This document shows, piece after piece, positions 24,111 to 35,884 of a stretch of DNA of 64,000 nucleotides. The notes under the pieces are model-generated. The model did not search any database and was not told the DNA's origin. It saw only the letters and a program-made list of their open reading frames with translations. Each line of letters starts with the position of its first letter. The stretch's first letter is position 1. Origin of the DNA: Schistocerca nitens (Eukaryota; Arthropoda; Insecta; Orthoptera; Acrididae). The DNA is taken from assembly GCF_023898315.1 (NCBI RefSeq), contig NC_064621.1, positions 16,738,501 to 16,802,500 on the forward strand, read 5' to 3'. Made by a program: the position numbers and the translations under genes.

Positions 24111-25090
24111 ACCTAAAAAACCGCCCAGTCCACGCCCCACAAGCCCTGCTACCCGTGAAGCCGCTTGCTGCGTGGACTCCTGACCTATCCAGCGGAACCC
24201 GAAAACCCACCACCCTATGGCGCAAGTCGAGGAATCTGCAGCCCACATGGTCGCAGAACCGTCTCAGCCTCTGATTCAGACCCTCCACTCTGCTCTGTAC
24301 CAAAGGTCCGCGGTCAGTCCTGTCGTCGATGCTGCAGATGGTGAGCTCTGCTTTCATCCCGCTAGCGAGACTGGCAGTCTTCACCAAATCAGATAGCCGC
24401 CGGAAGCCAGAGAGGATTTCCTCCGATCCATAGCGACACACAGCACTGGTGCCGACATGAGCGACCACCTGCAGATGGGTGCACCCTGTACCCTTCATGG
24501 CATCAGGAAGGACCCTTTCCACATCTGGAATGACTCCCCCCCGGTATGCACACGGAGTGCATATCAGTTTTCTTCCCCTCTCTTGGTGCCATATCCCTAA
24601 GAGGCCCCATTACGCGCCTGACGTTGGAGCTCCCAACTACCAGTAAGCCCACCCTCTGCGACCGCCCGGATCTTGCAGACTGAGCGGCAACCGCTGGAAC
24701 AGGACAAGCAGCCGTGTCCGGCCGAAGATCAGTATCAGCCGGAGACAGAGCCTGAAACCGGTTCGTCAGACAAACTGGAGAGGTCTTCCGTTCAGCACTC
24801 AGGAATGTCTTTCGCCCCCTGCCACACCTCGAGACGACCTCCCACTCTACCACAGGTGAGGGGTCAGCCTCAATGTGGGCAGTATCCCGGGCAGCCACAG
24901 TCGTAGTGTGATCGGGGGATGCGTGGGACGAGCTGGCCGTCCCCGACAAACCCCCATCCGGACCCCCACAGTGATGCCCATTGGTAACAGCTTCAAGCTG
25001 CGTGACCGAAGCCAACACTGCCTGAAGCTGGAAGCGAAGGAATGCCAACTCAGCCTGCATCCGAACACAGCAGTTGCAGTCCCTATCCAT
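24110..25090 (-). pseudogene. CR1/L2-type ORF1 with SGNH-esterase-like domain, frameshifted
   Basis: The N-terminus MDRDCNCCVRMQAELAFLR has a Cys cluster and a predicted coiled-coil stretch, as in copy 1. The SGNH-hydrolase-like domain shows block I as GLLVVGSSNVRR. A frameshift near 24510 then leads into THLQVVAHVGTSAVC, where copy 1 has HVGTND. The block III Asn-Asp pair is therefore lost. Further on come DLRHRV and DRSGVHAASGF, equivalent to the block V region with His. ORF1 proteins of this group bind RNA and carry an esterase-like fold. Confidence 0.8.
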
Positions 25091-25439
25091 GCTATAAACT
25101 GTTGTGCAAAGAACGTCTGAACTAATCTACAGAGAGCACAAACAATTCGACCCAAAATTTAAACGGTTATTAAAATACAAGATTGCCTAGTAAATGCAGT
25201 AATGCTGCTACTTGCGCACTGCTGACACGCTGCTCGGCGGCGGAAGGAGACTACGCGATTTTACACTATTCAGGTACTAAAACGCGATGCTACAACTCTC
25301 AAATACTATAATACGCCCGAAATTTATGAATTAAACAATGCAAGTACCAAAAACCCGCAAAGAAATTAAGAATTAAACTATGTAACAAGTAAGTCAGCTA
25401 GGAGTATTCGACTTGCTGCTGGCAGCTGCTCCTCCAACG

Positions 25440-25930
25440 GCCGCAGGGAGCACACAGTTGGCATGCTTTTATTTATTTCGTTACTAACATTTTTTTACTG
25501 TTTATAGTAATAAATAAAGCGTGGAAGTGTTAATAATCATAACAAAGAACATTGTAAGGGAAAGAAACGTCTTTTTGCAGTGGCCACTGAAGATGCTTTA
25601 AAATAAAGTGAGACGCGTCCTGTCTCAATAAGACTTTTAGTGCAGTTGCTAAATACTGCAATCAACCTATATAACTTGTATATGTCCAACTGGAGAAAAA
25701 AAGATGTCTAAAAACAAAGAAGACAGCTTGCACTGTGATGGGGTTGACATCGCAACGGAAGCATCTGAGCACAGAGTCGTAGTGCTGCTCTTCCATTACA
25801 TTCGGTGAGCCAGTACATGAGGTGGACATCGGCCAACTCTTCGTTAGTAAACATATCAACAGCGCTGGTTATCACTGACTTATGACTGTGAACTTTGTGT
25901 TCTGTACGGACAAGTTACTCTGTAACTACA
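25440..25930. other. unassigned AT-rich sequence
   Basis: Nothing recognised between the presumed 5' end of the CR1 copy and the hammerhead-like motif. Confidence 0.4.
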
Positions 25931-25935
25931 ACATA

Positions 25936-25974
25936 TGATCTGAAGATGGGCAGCTTGCCCGAAACCGGTAATTG
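25936..25974 (+). ncRNA. hammerhead-ribozyme-like core motif
   Basis: CTGAAGA (25940-25946) fits the CUGANGA core. A 4-bp GC hairpin (GGGC...GCCC, 25948-25960) fits stem II, and GAAAC (25961-25965) fits the second core strand. It is followed by the self-complementary ACCGGT, which could form a minimal stem III only between two molecules, with A after it at the cleavage position. Flanks TGAT and ATTG can pair weakly as stem I. Such minimal hammerheads are known in Penelope-like elements and retrozymes. No partner element is identified, so this is tentative. Confidence 0.35.
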
Positions 25975-26273
25975 AAAATAAAGAATAGCGATCGAAGACT
26001 GAAACGCCATATTTTATTTAATGAACGATCGCGGAGTACCCAGTGAGACAACCATGTCTAGTTTTGATAAACGTACAACTAACACTGCTGGAAAACCAAA
26101 CTGAGACAGAACCGAGCAGCACTGAATTCAATCGCGAGGACGAAAAGTAAAGCAGAGATTACTGTTATCACCAGCAAGCAGCGTCAATCAACGGAACACC
26201 GCCGACATTTGCAATGTTGTGCGAGTATGCTGAGTGCACTACAGACACAAAGACACGTAGAGTAAGAAATGCA

Positions 26274-26463
26274 GGCTGGCCGCGGTGGCCGAGCGGTTCT
26301 AGGCGCTACTGTCAGGAACCGCGCGCCCGCTACGGTCGCAGAATCGAACCCTGCCTAGGGCATGGATGTGTGGGATGTCCTTAGGTTAGTTAGGTTTAGG
26401 TAGTTCTAAGTTCTAGGGGACTGATCACCTCAGATGTTAAGTCCCATAGTGCTCAGAGCCATT
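26274..26463 (+). repeat. tRNA-derived SINE (family A), with TSD
   Basis: Full-length copy. The B box has two changes (cagaatcgaacc for caggttcgaatcc), so transcription may be weakened. An 11-bp duplication, taagaaatgca, occurs at 26263-26273 and 26464-26474. Confidence 0.93.
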
Positions 26464-26474
26464 TAAGAAATGCA

Positions 26475-27744
26475 ACCAAATGCAATTATTCAGTAATGAG
26501 CGAACAAAGACCACAACCTCAGATACCAAAATACAAAATTTTCTTGAATAATAACCGAAATTTTATCGCTGTAATTGGTCATCACCCTGTACATTTTAGG
26601 AGCAGTACACGAGAGTATTAAATTATTAAAGAATGTAATGTTGAAGGTAATGACAGATGCTAAGATTAGCCACATTATACTGCTACCAGTTTCGATTACG
26701 AACGATCGTTCTCATACAAAGAAACCATCACCTTATTTTCCTGTACGTGAACAGTCATGTCTATTGTGTATCAAAGTATATACTGTAAACAGAAATCTGC
26801 TTCAAAAATTTTAATCGTAGACAGTATCATCATTAATCAAAGACACCTTGAGAACAAAGACGTCCCGAACATACGGTAATGTTTCTTGCAAATGATAATA
26901 TCGAAGATAAGTGTTTTCGACGCAGATTCGGCTTTACAGTAATTACTACGACACACAATGGGCAGTTACGACATCACGCTTGTTTACGGAGAGGGATGAT
27001 AAGGTGATCTTTCCTGTGCCTGACCGTGATCGTTTGTGACAGAGTCTGACAGCAAAATAATGAGAGGCCGCTTAGCAGTTGGTGGACGTCTTCAGCTGGA
27101 CTTTCTTTAATTACATTACGTAATTATTTCTGCATTACTAGTAGAAACATGGATGTATCCTCCAGAAATCTAAAAATCATCACTGATATTGCGCTACTTT
27201 TAACAGCACGAAGTTTTTAACTGAAGTGTTTATTTAGGAGCTATTATTCTAGTACACAGCTATTACAAACGCATAGTGAAATAAATAGAAAGAAAGTTTA
27301 TCTAACAATTAGGTAGAAAAAAAATTAAAGGAAAAAAATAAAAGACAATATTATGGTGTAAATGAAACCGAAGGAATTTGTAAGAACAGAAATAATACCC
27401 CGCACGCTATGCAAGTCTGCTGGACAGATATTAAGTCCACGCACACAACGGCCGGGCCTTTACCTGTACAGTCTCTGGCACTTCTGTTAACAGTATTACT
27501 GTCAACTTATACTACTGGTGTAGTCCACTATAATCAGCAACATCTCATGTGGTATACTATAGTTTATTCTTGTGTAATGTTATACGCTACATGTTGCTTA
27601 AACGTAGGTAGAGAACGCATAATACTGAAATTGAAGTAATTGAAACAATTTGAGTTGATTCTTGGCAACGTTATTATTACCGTTGATAGTGTAGTCTGCA
27701 GACGACACCCTTATTTTCTTTAATATAGAAAGCGGTATTTGCTG
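26475..27744. other. unassigned AT-rich sequence
   Basis: About 1.3 kb with no gene or repeat family recognised. Confidence 0.4.
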
Positions 27745-28145
27745 CTTGTTGAGAGAGCAGGGTCTCGAACCTAGGACCTTAGTTCTTGGGGGGTATGTGC
27801 TGTACCGACTGAGATGTCCAAGCACGACTTACGATCCGACCTCACATTTTCACTTCCGGCAGCAACTCTCTCCTATTTCCCAAACTTAACAGCAGTATGT
27901 TTTCTGCCTAGCTTTCGGGACTAGCAGTCCTGGAAGAAACCGTATTGCTATTTCTTTGCGGTGTGCAGGAGAATTTCTATGAAGTTTGGAGAGAGTATTG
28001 GCAGACGTAAAGACGTGAGGTCGAGCTGAGTCGCGCTTGGGTTTCTCAGTCCGTAAAGCACAGACCCATGAAGGGCAAAAGTCGTAGGTTTGAGTCTCGG
28101 TCCGGAACAATAATTTCACTTGCCACGAAAATTCAAGTAAGAGCC
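27745..28145. repeat. fold-back family copy, two head-to-head tRNA-like modules
   Basis: A minus-strand tRNA-like module at left (B-box complement ggtctcgaacct; D-arm-like complement ccgactgaga near 27810) and a plus-strand module at right (ggtttgagtctcggtccgg near 28088) flank a central unique stretch. The layout matches 11292-11632, but the terminal inverted repeats are mostly eroded. Confidence 0.55.
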
Positions 28146-31100
28146 CACGACGCTTAAGAGTGAAAATACAATCTAGACCATGTCTGTTCCGTATATAATT
28201 AGCTGATATTTTCCCACTATCCCAACTTAGTTTCTTGCATCTAATGCTGTATTCTTCACTCCCAATGTTACAAACCATCAACTACGTGCACATATTCCAT
28301 TCATTCTCCTTTTTTTCTCAAGTAACCAAGGTCTTCGTTTCATTGACATAAAGCACAGCGATTTAAAACCTCACTTTTCGGAAATTCTCTCACTCCCTTT
28401 CCGGTCTCTAATGACTTCCTTAACCTTCCTTCCTTCCTTCTTTCCCTACTTTCTTTTCGTTTCCTTTCAGTATCCCTTTTGGTAACCCATGGACCAAACA
28501 TCATTCATTCAGTTTTTCTCAAGGTGCTCCTATATTCACAAATGGTACAATACCGATTGCACATATGACGGTGGAAAAGTTGTCAGGTGAAGGTAACACA
28601 TAAGCAAACAAACTGACTAGCTGCGTCCCAGCATCCTTATGAAGATACTGCACACACTAAAAAGTTTCAGTTATCTGTTTGGACGACTTTTTCTGAAAAC
28701 CGGCATACTTCAAAATTACTTCATTGTGTTTATACTGTGAGAAGCCGCTCTCTATTGTGCTGGTTTTAGGTCATTTTTTGCTTGAAATCATAAACCAGTA
28801 TACAAGCGTCAATAACATACAATACCTATGAGCTCTGTAAAGATAAATATAAAACTTCTGCAGTGCTTCTTATTTCTGTCCTTTTATATCGCTGAATGCT
28901 TCTCTGTTCCCAGTCACATGCAAACATCCGTTGTCTGTTTAAACTATTTGCAGACAGAATGCGCACACGATGTTCCTCTACTTACATGAGCCTGGCTTGA
29001 AGAGGATCTGCCGACAGAAGGTGGAATAGGATTCACTGTGAAGGAATCCTGATCGCCGTCTCGTCTTGTTACTAGCTTTGGTAAGGATGTGGTCTCTTAT
29101 TGAGGTCATACTCGCACAGCTGTTGTCAGTCAGCGGCGATCCTTTTTTCCCCAAAAGAAGTATCTTAAAGGGACGCATTTGCCTCAAACGATTTGTTATA
29201 CTAACTGGAAAGCAAACTCAATCAGAACAATTAGTACACTATAAGTTTAATTATTTGGCTCCTTGAATTATGATGCTTCTCCTCTCATTTACTCTGCTTT
29301 TCACGAAGGGAAGAGGAAGTGCTTTACAGCCCGCCCGCTGCAGAGCTCAATTACTTCCAACCACATGCTTGCAACCACCGATCCGGTCAGCGATGCTCCC
29401 AACTCGAAGTATCTGGAAGGAGAATTAAATTTTCGGTACTGTTTTACTACCTTGATAGGAATCGTGGATAGTGTTGCTTTTATTTCGAGTCTAGGAATGT
29501 TAGTTTGTGTTTGAAAGAGCTGAGGACTCGCTAGAGACGTTTTTCACCATATTGCGTTACAAAATGTATTGTGTAGTATTCAGTCAGAAACTCGTCAAGT
29601 GCGAGATTTGCACGTTTCGGCAGTAGCTTCAACCGATGCTGCAGCAATAAAAGGAGTGCGTTTGTTGTTAAATGGGTGGTTGAAGTTTATGACGCTGTAA
29701 AACCAATTACTCGGGATACACCGCAGCCGCTTCTTATGATAGCAGCGAAAATGTGGTAAAATGAAACAGCTTTTTACTGCGATATATACGAACAGAAACT
29801 GCCACGTTATGAGCAATGTTAAAATAGCTAGTGTTTAGACACATTTACTGCGAAACGTTATTGTTTGATGAAAGATCAAAGAATTAAAATTATTAAGACA
29901 AGATGGTCATACATTTTCTGCTTTTTTCACTAGTACTTTATTTTATTTAATAATTTTTCGTTATTTTGGTAGTAATTACCCAAGCTACCAAACGGCAACA
30001 CTCTTTACAAATATTCGACTCTTTAGAATTTTTTTTTTTTTTTTTAACGAGTAGGAGAGCAGGAAACGTTTGTAAGAAAATTACAAGTTCCATCATTTGC
30101 TTTACTGCCAAGAAAAATCTTCTAAACTTTTTTGTCATAACTAATATTACTGCAAACTATGAAATTTAACATATGCCAATTTAGTATGATGCATATATCT
30201 GTTGGAGGCAGATAGTAAGATCGATTACCCCGTACACATATATCCGATTGTACCTCTGATTCTCTGTAGGCTGGACCCCCTCACAGTAGAGAGACAGTAG
30301 AAATCAGCTGTTAGGGAAACATCCTTTCCTGCCAGGTGGCTGATAAAACTCTTAGTGTCCCAGAGATTGCAACATCGGACCATTCTTTCATGTACAGCCT
30401 TTAAGCTTGATCATTTACAGATGGCTCAGGAAACTTCTCATAGTAAAATTCAGGATAGATACTAACAGCACTCTGAGATTAATGTGTTTAATCTAAGTAT
30501 AGGGGAGTGTCTGACAAGTCCATGTGAACTTGACACTTCTGAAATTCTATTGATACTTGTAAAGGGGCAGATTAAATAAATTTCGCACCTTACATGAGAG
30601 TTTTTATACATCGTAACAGAAAGGTGAATATGTTACCTGACATACTTAAGCGAAAATGAGCAGATTTGCCTATTAAAATGTACAGTATGCAATGCAAATG
30701 AATGACACTCAATCGATAGTATCAACACACCGAACCTAATTCCTGCATGTCAATGAGCGAGAGTGGAAACAAGCTGCTGGAGGAGACGTTTCTTTTGGGA
30801 GCAGATGCGAGTGGCAACGTGTAAATGCCGACCCACGGCGTGGGATGGCGGCGGGCCAGGTGACTCATCTAGGAGGGCAAGTAGCGGGCCACTAGAGGGG
30901 TATGAAAAGAGTCATCCAGATGGATGTGAACAAACCGGTGACGCAGTTGATCACGTGAACTGCGTGTGGTACGCTCCAAATGTACGCATGTAACTTTGAG
31001 GCATCTGGAGCGGTCACAAAATGTCTGATCGGCTGTTAACTAGGAAGGAGTAAAGTGCCGAAATAACGACGCAGTTTGATGGTAGGCCCTCGGCAATTGG

Positions 31101-31367
31101 CAGAAATACTTTCGACAAAATAAAAGGAACACTCCTATTGCTCGGAAAAAGCCGTGACGTGGAGCACGAAAGGAGCCAGGTGGGGGACTGTGTTGCTGTG
31201 AGAGACACAAGACCGGAGAAATTTCGTGGACTCTCTTCGGAACCAGCATCAAGTGCAGAATGGGCATTGTAATATGCACACTGATCCACCCATGCACATG
31301 CATATCGCCTTATTTTAAGACTGGGGTGAGTGCATGTTTTCTCACCTAACGGGAAACATAGAACAGT
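28146..31367. other. unassigned sequence
   Basis: About 3.2 kb without recognisable domains. It contains CTTC-rich low complexity at 28423-28445, a poly-T run at about 30030-30046, and a somewhat GC-richer patch at 30760-31290 with no family match. No exon can be supported. Confidence 0.4.
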
Positions 31368-31368
31368 T

Positions 31369-31532
31369 TGAAATTTCCTGGCAGATTAAAACTGTGTGCC
31401 CGACCGAGACTCGAACTCGGGACCTTTGCCTTTCGCGGGCAAGTGCTTGGTAGAGCACTTGCCCGCGAAAGGCAAAGGTCCCGAGTTCGAGTCTCGGTCG
31501 GGCACACAGTTTTAATCTGCCAGGAAGTTTCA
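31369..31532. repeat. near-perfect palindrome of two tRNA-like modules
   Basis: The left arm (31369-31447) and right arm (31454-31532) are reverse complements over 79 bp with one mismatch, around a 6-base centre, tggtag. Each arm carries a tRNA-like T-arm and anticodon-arm module (ggtcccgagttcgagtctcgg) and the fold-back family sequence gaaacttcctggcagatt. The region 31531-31580 continues with the family terminal sequence (cactccgctgcagagtgaaa). The overlapping open frames on both strands here are by-products of the palindrome. Confidence 0.9.
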
Positions 31533-31580
31533 TATCAGCGCACACTCCGCTGCAGAGTGAAAATCTCATTCTGGATAGGT

Positions 31581-32309
31581 TTTTTTCAGAGGACAAGAGC
31601 AGCCATGCAGCTGACAGCTCATGGCAGCTAAGGTAAATAGTGTGTGAAGAGGCATAAACTTGTTGGTTCACCAGCTTGTGTCCACTGTGAACTCGAGCAA
31701 ACTTGAGTAATCATTTGCTCAGCTTGTCACAAAAACTAACCAACCTCTGTAGACTTGATTGTCACCGTAAATAGTACCAAACTCTGAACCGGAATAGGAT
31801 CATTTCTCATAATACTGGCCAACTTCCCTCTATAGTAATAAGAATAATTTTGTAGAGAACCTTCTGGTTAAAATTTGCGATTGCTGGATTCAGTGTCATT
31901 TTATTTCGAGTAAACAGGACGTATTGCGTTATCTTGACAACTGCTCTAATATTACCATGTTGCAACCTATGTAAATTCGTGTATTTCTTTGATAATAATC
32001 CTGAATTAAAAACGATTTGTGTACAGCTTAAACACCGCTGTGTTCTGTCATAGAAACAGGGTCCACTCCTTACCCCAGTCATATATTCTATAGACGCTAA
32101 TGCACTCAAAGGGTGTTTTTGCTGATGTCTGATGACAGATAAAAGGAGTGGAGTGTCAGATACTGACACTGTTTCAGAACATTCATCCACATCTGTTATA
32201 GGACAATTTGAGGAACTACTTGGAAACAATTGTCTCTATTGTGACTAAGCTAGTACGTCGCAATCTAATTTCTTTCACGGGTACTTGTCCTGCAAGGTAT
32301 CTAAGAGGA
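31581..32309. other. unassigned sequence
   Basis: No gene recognised. A 140-codon minus-strand frame at 31807-32229 has no family features. Confidence 0.35.
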
Positions 32310-32475
32310 CTTCACTGAAGCTTGGGAGGTAGGAGATGAGGTACTGGCGGAAGTAAAACTGTGAGTCGTGCTTTGGTAGCTCACTTTGATAGAGCACTTG
32401 CCCGTTAAAGGCAAATATCCTCGGTTCGATTTGTGGTGCGGTATACACCTTTAATGTGTCAGAAAGCTTCAGTGT
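32310..32475 (+). repeat. fold-back family fragment with one tRNA-like module
   Basis: Contains ggaggtaggagatgaggtactggcggaagtaaa-type body sequence, given here only as its recognisable start and end words. A tRNA-like module follows with tagagcacttgcccg and a B-box-like ggttcgatttg, then tgtcagaaagctt, a diverged version of the family's tgccaggaagttt end. Confidence 0.55.
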
Positions 32476-32479
32476 TCAT

Positions 32480-33740
32480 AGTAATAAGATGACCTGTGAT
32501 AAAGATCGAAAATGGTTACACTCATAAAACATAAGAAGTGAGCCAAACGTTGTTCTTTCTTCATTATAAGAAACTTTTTGGCATTGCTTACGTTTATTAC
32601 TGAAGTTTGATTTTCTGTTACATGCATATCCGAAAATAAAACACACAAAAATAGTGAAGAGAGCGAATATTAATGACAATCTCTATTATAACTTTGATAT
32701 CAGTGAGAAGCTAAAGAACCATAACAAGCGGTAATACTTCTGCTGCATTGGTAGAATTGCAAAACTAGGTTCGATGGTTTTTGTACAGTACATAAATGAT
32801 GCAGTAAATGGTACGATTACTGGTACAATTGACAGCATTGATAGGGAAGGAAATAAATGATTGCGTGACAGAAACTTGGAGCAGATGACTTCTCTTTGCT
32901 TTTTGTTTGTCGATTTGTTTGTTTTGCACATGGCTTTAGAACCGCTCGTCGTTCATTGTTAGTCCACTGTGTATTTTATTACTTTAAAAAATATGAATTT
33001 CATTTTATAAGTAATAGAAATTAGTTACTAGTATAATGTCTGCTCTTTTATGCAATCAGAGGAGTTACGTTTGTTGCAAATGAAGTTTACATGCACAAAC
33101 ATAAAACATGTATATAATTATTATTGTTATTTTGTATTCAATAGAACATTCTTCATATAATCAAGGACAAGAGTTTCCTGTTAATGTTGATAAGTGCGAA
33201 AGTTATTTATGAATAACAGAAACGTATTTTATATAAGTTCTGTGAAGTACTAAATTGATGCTTCATATCGTTTTGGTTTTGCGTCTTTTTTTTATTTTAC
33301 CTTTTCGCAGAAACTGTGTTTTCTAGGGCTATACAATAAATCCTAATTTTTTGTATTGTTTTTACTGCAGCATCCCTCTGTTTCACGTTACATATCAACA
33401 GTTTTCGAATAAAACCTGAATTAAACACTGACAGTTTCATTGCTGGTATAAATACTCTTTTCTTAAGTAACAGATGGGAGAATGGTTAAATGGAACGAAA
33501 ATGTTCCGTAAGTTATGCGGCCGTTCAAATATCCTTAATCAGTTTGTATACCGTACACCACCTCCAGTTTCTAGGGGAATCTACTGAGACACCGATCGCA
33601 TAACCATACATAGCGACAGAAATGAAATAACGCCAAACAGGTATGCAACGCACATGACGTACAGGTGTCGCGGGTACGTTCTTAACTGACCAACGTTACT
33701 GCCGCAGTCTACGGTTATTTTTGATAGTCTACCGTAGCAT
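32480..33740. other. unassigned AT-rich sequence
   Basis: About 1.25 kb with nothing recognisable. Confidence 0.4.
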
Positions 33741-33749
33741 ACGCTAGTT

Positions 33750-34160
33750 TTACATCTATGTATTGGGCATTAGGTGGGTGAGCTGCCGTGCGCCCTGCTT
33801 TAAGAGCCGCCTAATTCCGGGAAAGGGGAAGGCAGGATTATTTGCAGGGCCCAGTGGTCAGCCGCAGTGCACATCCGCTTTACCTGCGGCAGCTCGGCAC
33901 ACACGCATGTTTGCAGAGATCAGTGAGACCGTGGCGCCTGATTGATGCCCGACGCTGACGTAGGCAGTGACGTCACACAGGCCTCCCGCCACCGAGCGAC
34001 GCGCGAATTATGCAGCGCGCGCGCGCCGATCGTGACGGCGAAGAATTGCTCCAATACCGGCGTTCCTCCCAGTTCCACTGCGCGAGCGAGGACCGGCCAT
34101 TCGGATATCTGCCCGTGGGCCGAATTCGTCTTCTCGAGTGAACGGCCAGTCCTTCCAGTC
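33750..34160. other. CpG- and GC-rich patch
   Basis: About 400 bp markedly richer in GC and CpG than its surroundings, including a GCGC tract near 34015. It could be a promoter-type CpG patch or part of an unrecognised repeat. Open frames on both strands are expected from the composition and are not called. Confidence 0.35.
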
Positions 34161-34397
34161 GAGCCCAGATGTTTCACAGTCTTCTTCACGAAGACACTAT
34201 TCTGACGGCTGCGAAAGGCGTTCCTTACAGCTTGTACACCGCATCGCACAGGCAGTAAATGGCCTCCTCGCGTGGAGGAACGAAACATCCATAAGACACA
34301 GACACGTTTTTTGTGTTGCTGGGTGATCCGATGAAGAAATAGATAGAAAATACAATGTATACCTGACATCGTCACTGAAGCAGAAGCCAGTCTTCTA

Positions 34398-35819
34398 CAC
34401 TCCTGGAAATTGAAATAAGAACACCGTGAATTCATTGTCCCAGGAAGGGGAAACTTTATTGACACATTCCTGGGGTCAGATACATCACATGATCACACTG
34501 ACAGAACCACAGGCACATAGACACAGGCAACAGAGCATGCACAATGTCGGCACTAGTACAGTGTATATCCACCTTTCGCAGCAATGCAGGCTGCTATTCT
34601 CCCATGGAGACGATCGTAGAGATGCTGGATGTAGTCCTGTGGAACGGCTTGCCATGCCATTTCCACCTGGCGCCTCAGTTGGACCAGCGTTCGTGCTGGA
34701 CGTGCAGACCGCGTGAGACGACGCTCCATCCAGTCCCAAACATGCTCAATGGGGGACAGATCCGGAGATCTTGCTGGCCAGGGTAGTTGACTTACACCTT
34801 CTAGAGCACGTTGGGTGGCACGGGATACATGCGGACGTGCATTGTCCTGTTGGAACAGCAAGTTCCTTTGCCGGTCTAGGAATGGTAGAACGATGGGTTC
34901 GATGACGGTTTGGATGTACCGTGCACTATTCAGTGTCCCCTCGACGATCACCAGTGGTGTACGGCCAGTGTAGGAGATCGCTCCCCACACCATGATGCCG
35001 GGTGTTGGCCCTGTGTGCCTCGGTCGTATGCAGTCCTGATTGTGGCGCTCACCTGCACGGCGCCAAACACGCATACGACCATCATTGGCACCAAGGCAGA
35101 AGCGACTCTCATCGCTGAAGACGACACGTCTCCATTCGTCCCTCCATTCACGCCTGTCGCGACACCACTGGAGGCGGGCTGCACGATGTTGGGGCGTGAG
35201 CGGAAGACTGCCTAACGGTGTGCGGGACCGTAGCCCAGCTTCATGGAGACGGTTGCGAATGGTCCTCGCCGATACCCCAGGAGCAACAGCATCCCTAATT
35301 TGCTGGGAAGTGGCGGTGCGGTCCCCTACGGCACTGCGTAGGATCCTACGGTCTTGGCGTGCATCCGTGCGTCGCTGCGGTCCGGTCCCAGGTCGACGGG
35401 CACGTGCACCTTCCGCCGACCACTGGCGACAACATCGATGTACTGTGGAGACCTCACGCCCCACGTGTTGAGCAATTCGGCGGTACGTCCACCCGGCCTC
35501 CCGCATGCCCACTATACGCCCTCGCTCAAAGTCCGTCAACTGCACATACGGTTCACGTCCACGCTGTCGCGGCATGCTACCAGTGTTAAAGACTGCGATG
35601 GAGCTCCGTATGCCACGGCAAACTGGCTGACACTGACGGCGGCGGTGCACAAATGCTGCGCAGCTAGCACCATTCGACGGCCAACACCGCGGTTCCTGGT
35701 GTGTCCGCTGTGCCGTGCGTGTGATCATTGCTTGTACAGCCCTCTCACTGTGTCCGGAGCAAGTATGGTGGGTCTGACACACCGGTGTCAATGTGTTCTT
35801 TTTTCCATTTCCAGGAGTG
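34398..35819 (-). mobile_element. Tc1-like DNA transposon, copy 2 (intact)
   Basis: A 1422-bp element flanked by TA (34396-34397 and 35820-35821), with the same CACTCCTGGAAAT terminal repeats as copy 1 but in opposite orientation. It sits in the left arm of the large inverted repeat. Confidence 0.95.
34553..35575 (-). CDS. Tc1-like transposase, 340 aa
   Basis: Same length and architecture as the enzyme at 7136-8158: N-terminal helix-turn-helix region, then the catalytic domain with Asp in VVFSDESRF, Asp in FQQDNARPH and Glu in SPIEHVWD. The spacing between the last two is again 32 residues. By my reading about ten of 340 residues differ from copy 1 (for example the P/S change before AEGARA and the K/E change in WDWM(K/E)RR), so the copies diverged recently. 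The frame is open upstream to 35920, but that extension reads through the terminal repeat into the host inverted repeat. The MPRQRG start is therefore preferred. Confidence 0.92.
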   Translation of the reverse strand: MPRQRGREPYVQLTDFERGRIVGMREAGWTYRRIAQHVGREVSTVHRCCRQWSAEGARARRPGTGPQRRTDARQDRRILRSAVGDRTATSQQIRDAVAPGVSARTIRNRLHEAGLRSRTPLGSLPLTPQHRAARLQWCRDRREWRDEWRRVVFSDESRFCLGANDGRMRVWRRAGERHNQDCIRPRHTGPTPGIMVWGAISYTGRTPLVIVEGTLNSARYIQTVIEPIVLPFLDRQRNLLFQQDNARPHVSRATQRALEGVSQLPWPARSPDLSPIEHVWDWMERRLTRSARPARTLVQLRRQVEMAWQAVPQDYIQHLYDRLHGRIAACIAAKGGYTLY

Positions 35820-35884
35820 TATATTTGGGAGTCTAGTCTCATTTTAGAGTAATCTACTGCCTTGATCGCAAGTTTTGTTACATA

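Larger units (their letters stand above)
21238..25440 (-). mobile_element. CR1/L2-type LINE, copy 2 (decayed, near full length)
   Basis: Minus-strand LINE whose 3' end at 21238-21259 is a short hexamer microsatellite (CATCTA on the plus strand). That is the same tail as copy 1 at 46442-46470. ORF1 and ORF2 are both recognisable but carry several frameshifts and stops. The 5' boundary is uncertain: sequence from 25091 to about 25440 may be the 5' UTR. It differs from copy 1 at many residues, so it is an older copy or another subfamily. No target duplication was found. Confidence 0.85.

Noticed and set aside
31342-31671. Overlapping open frames on both strands encoding the same peptide
   Set aside because: They are a by-product of the palindrome at 31369-31532, which reads the same on both strands.
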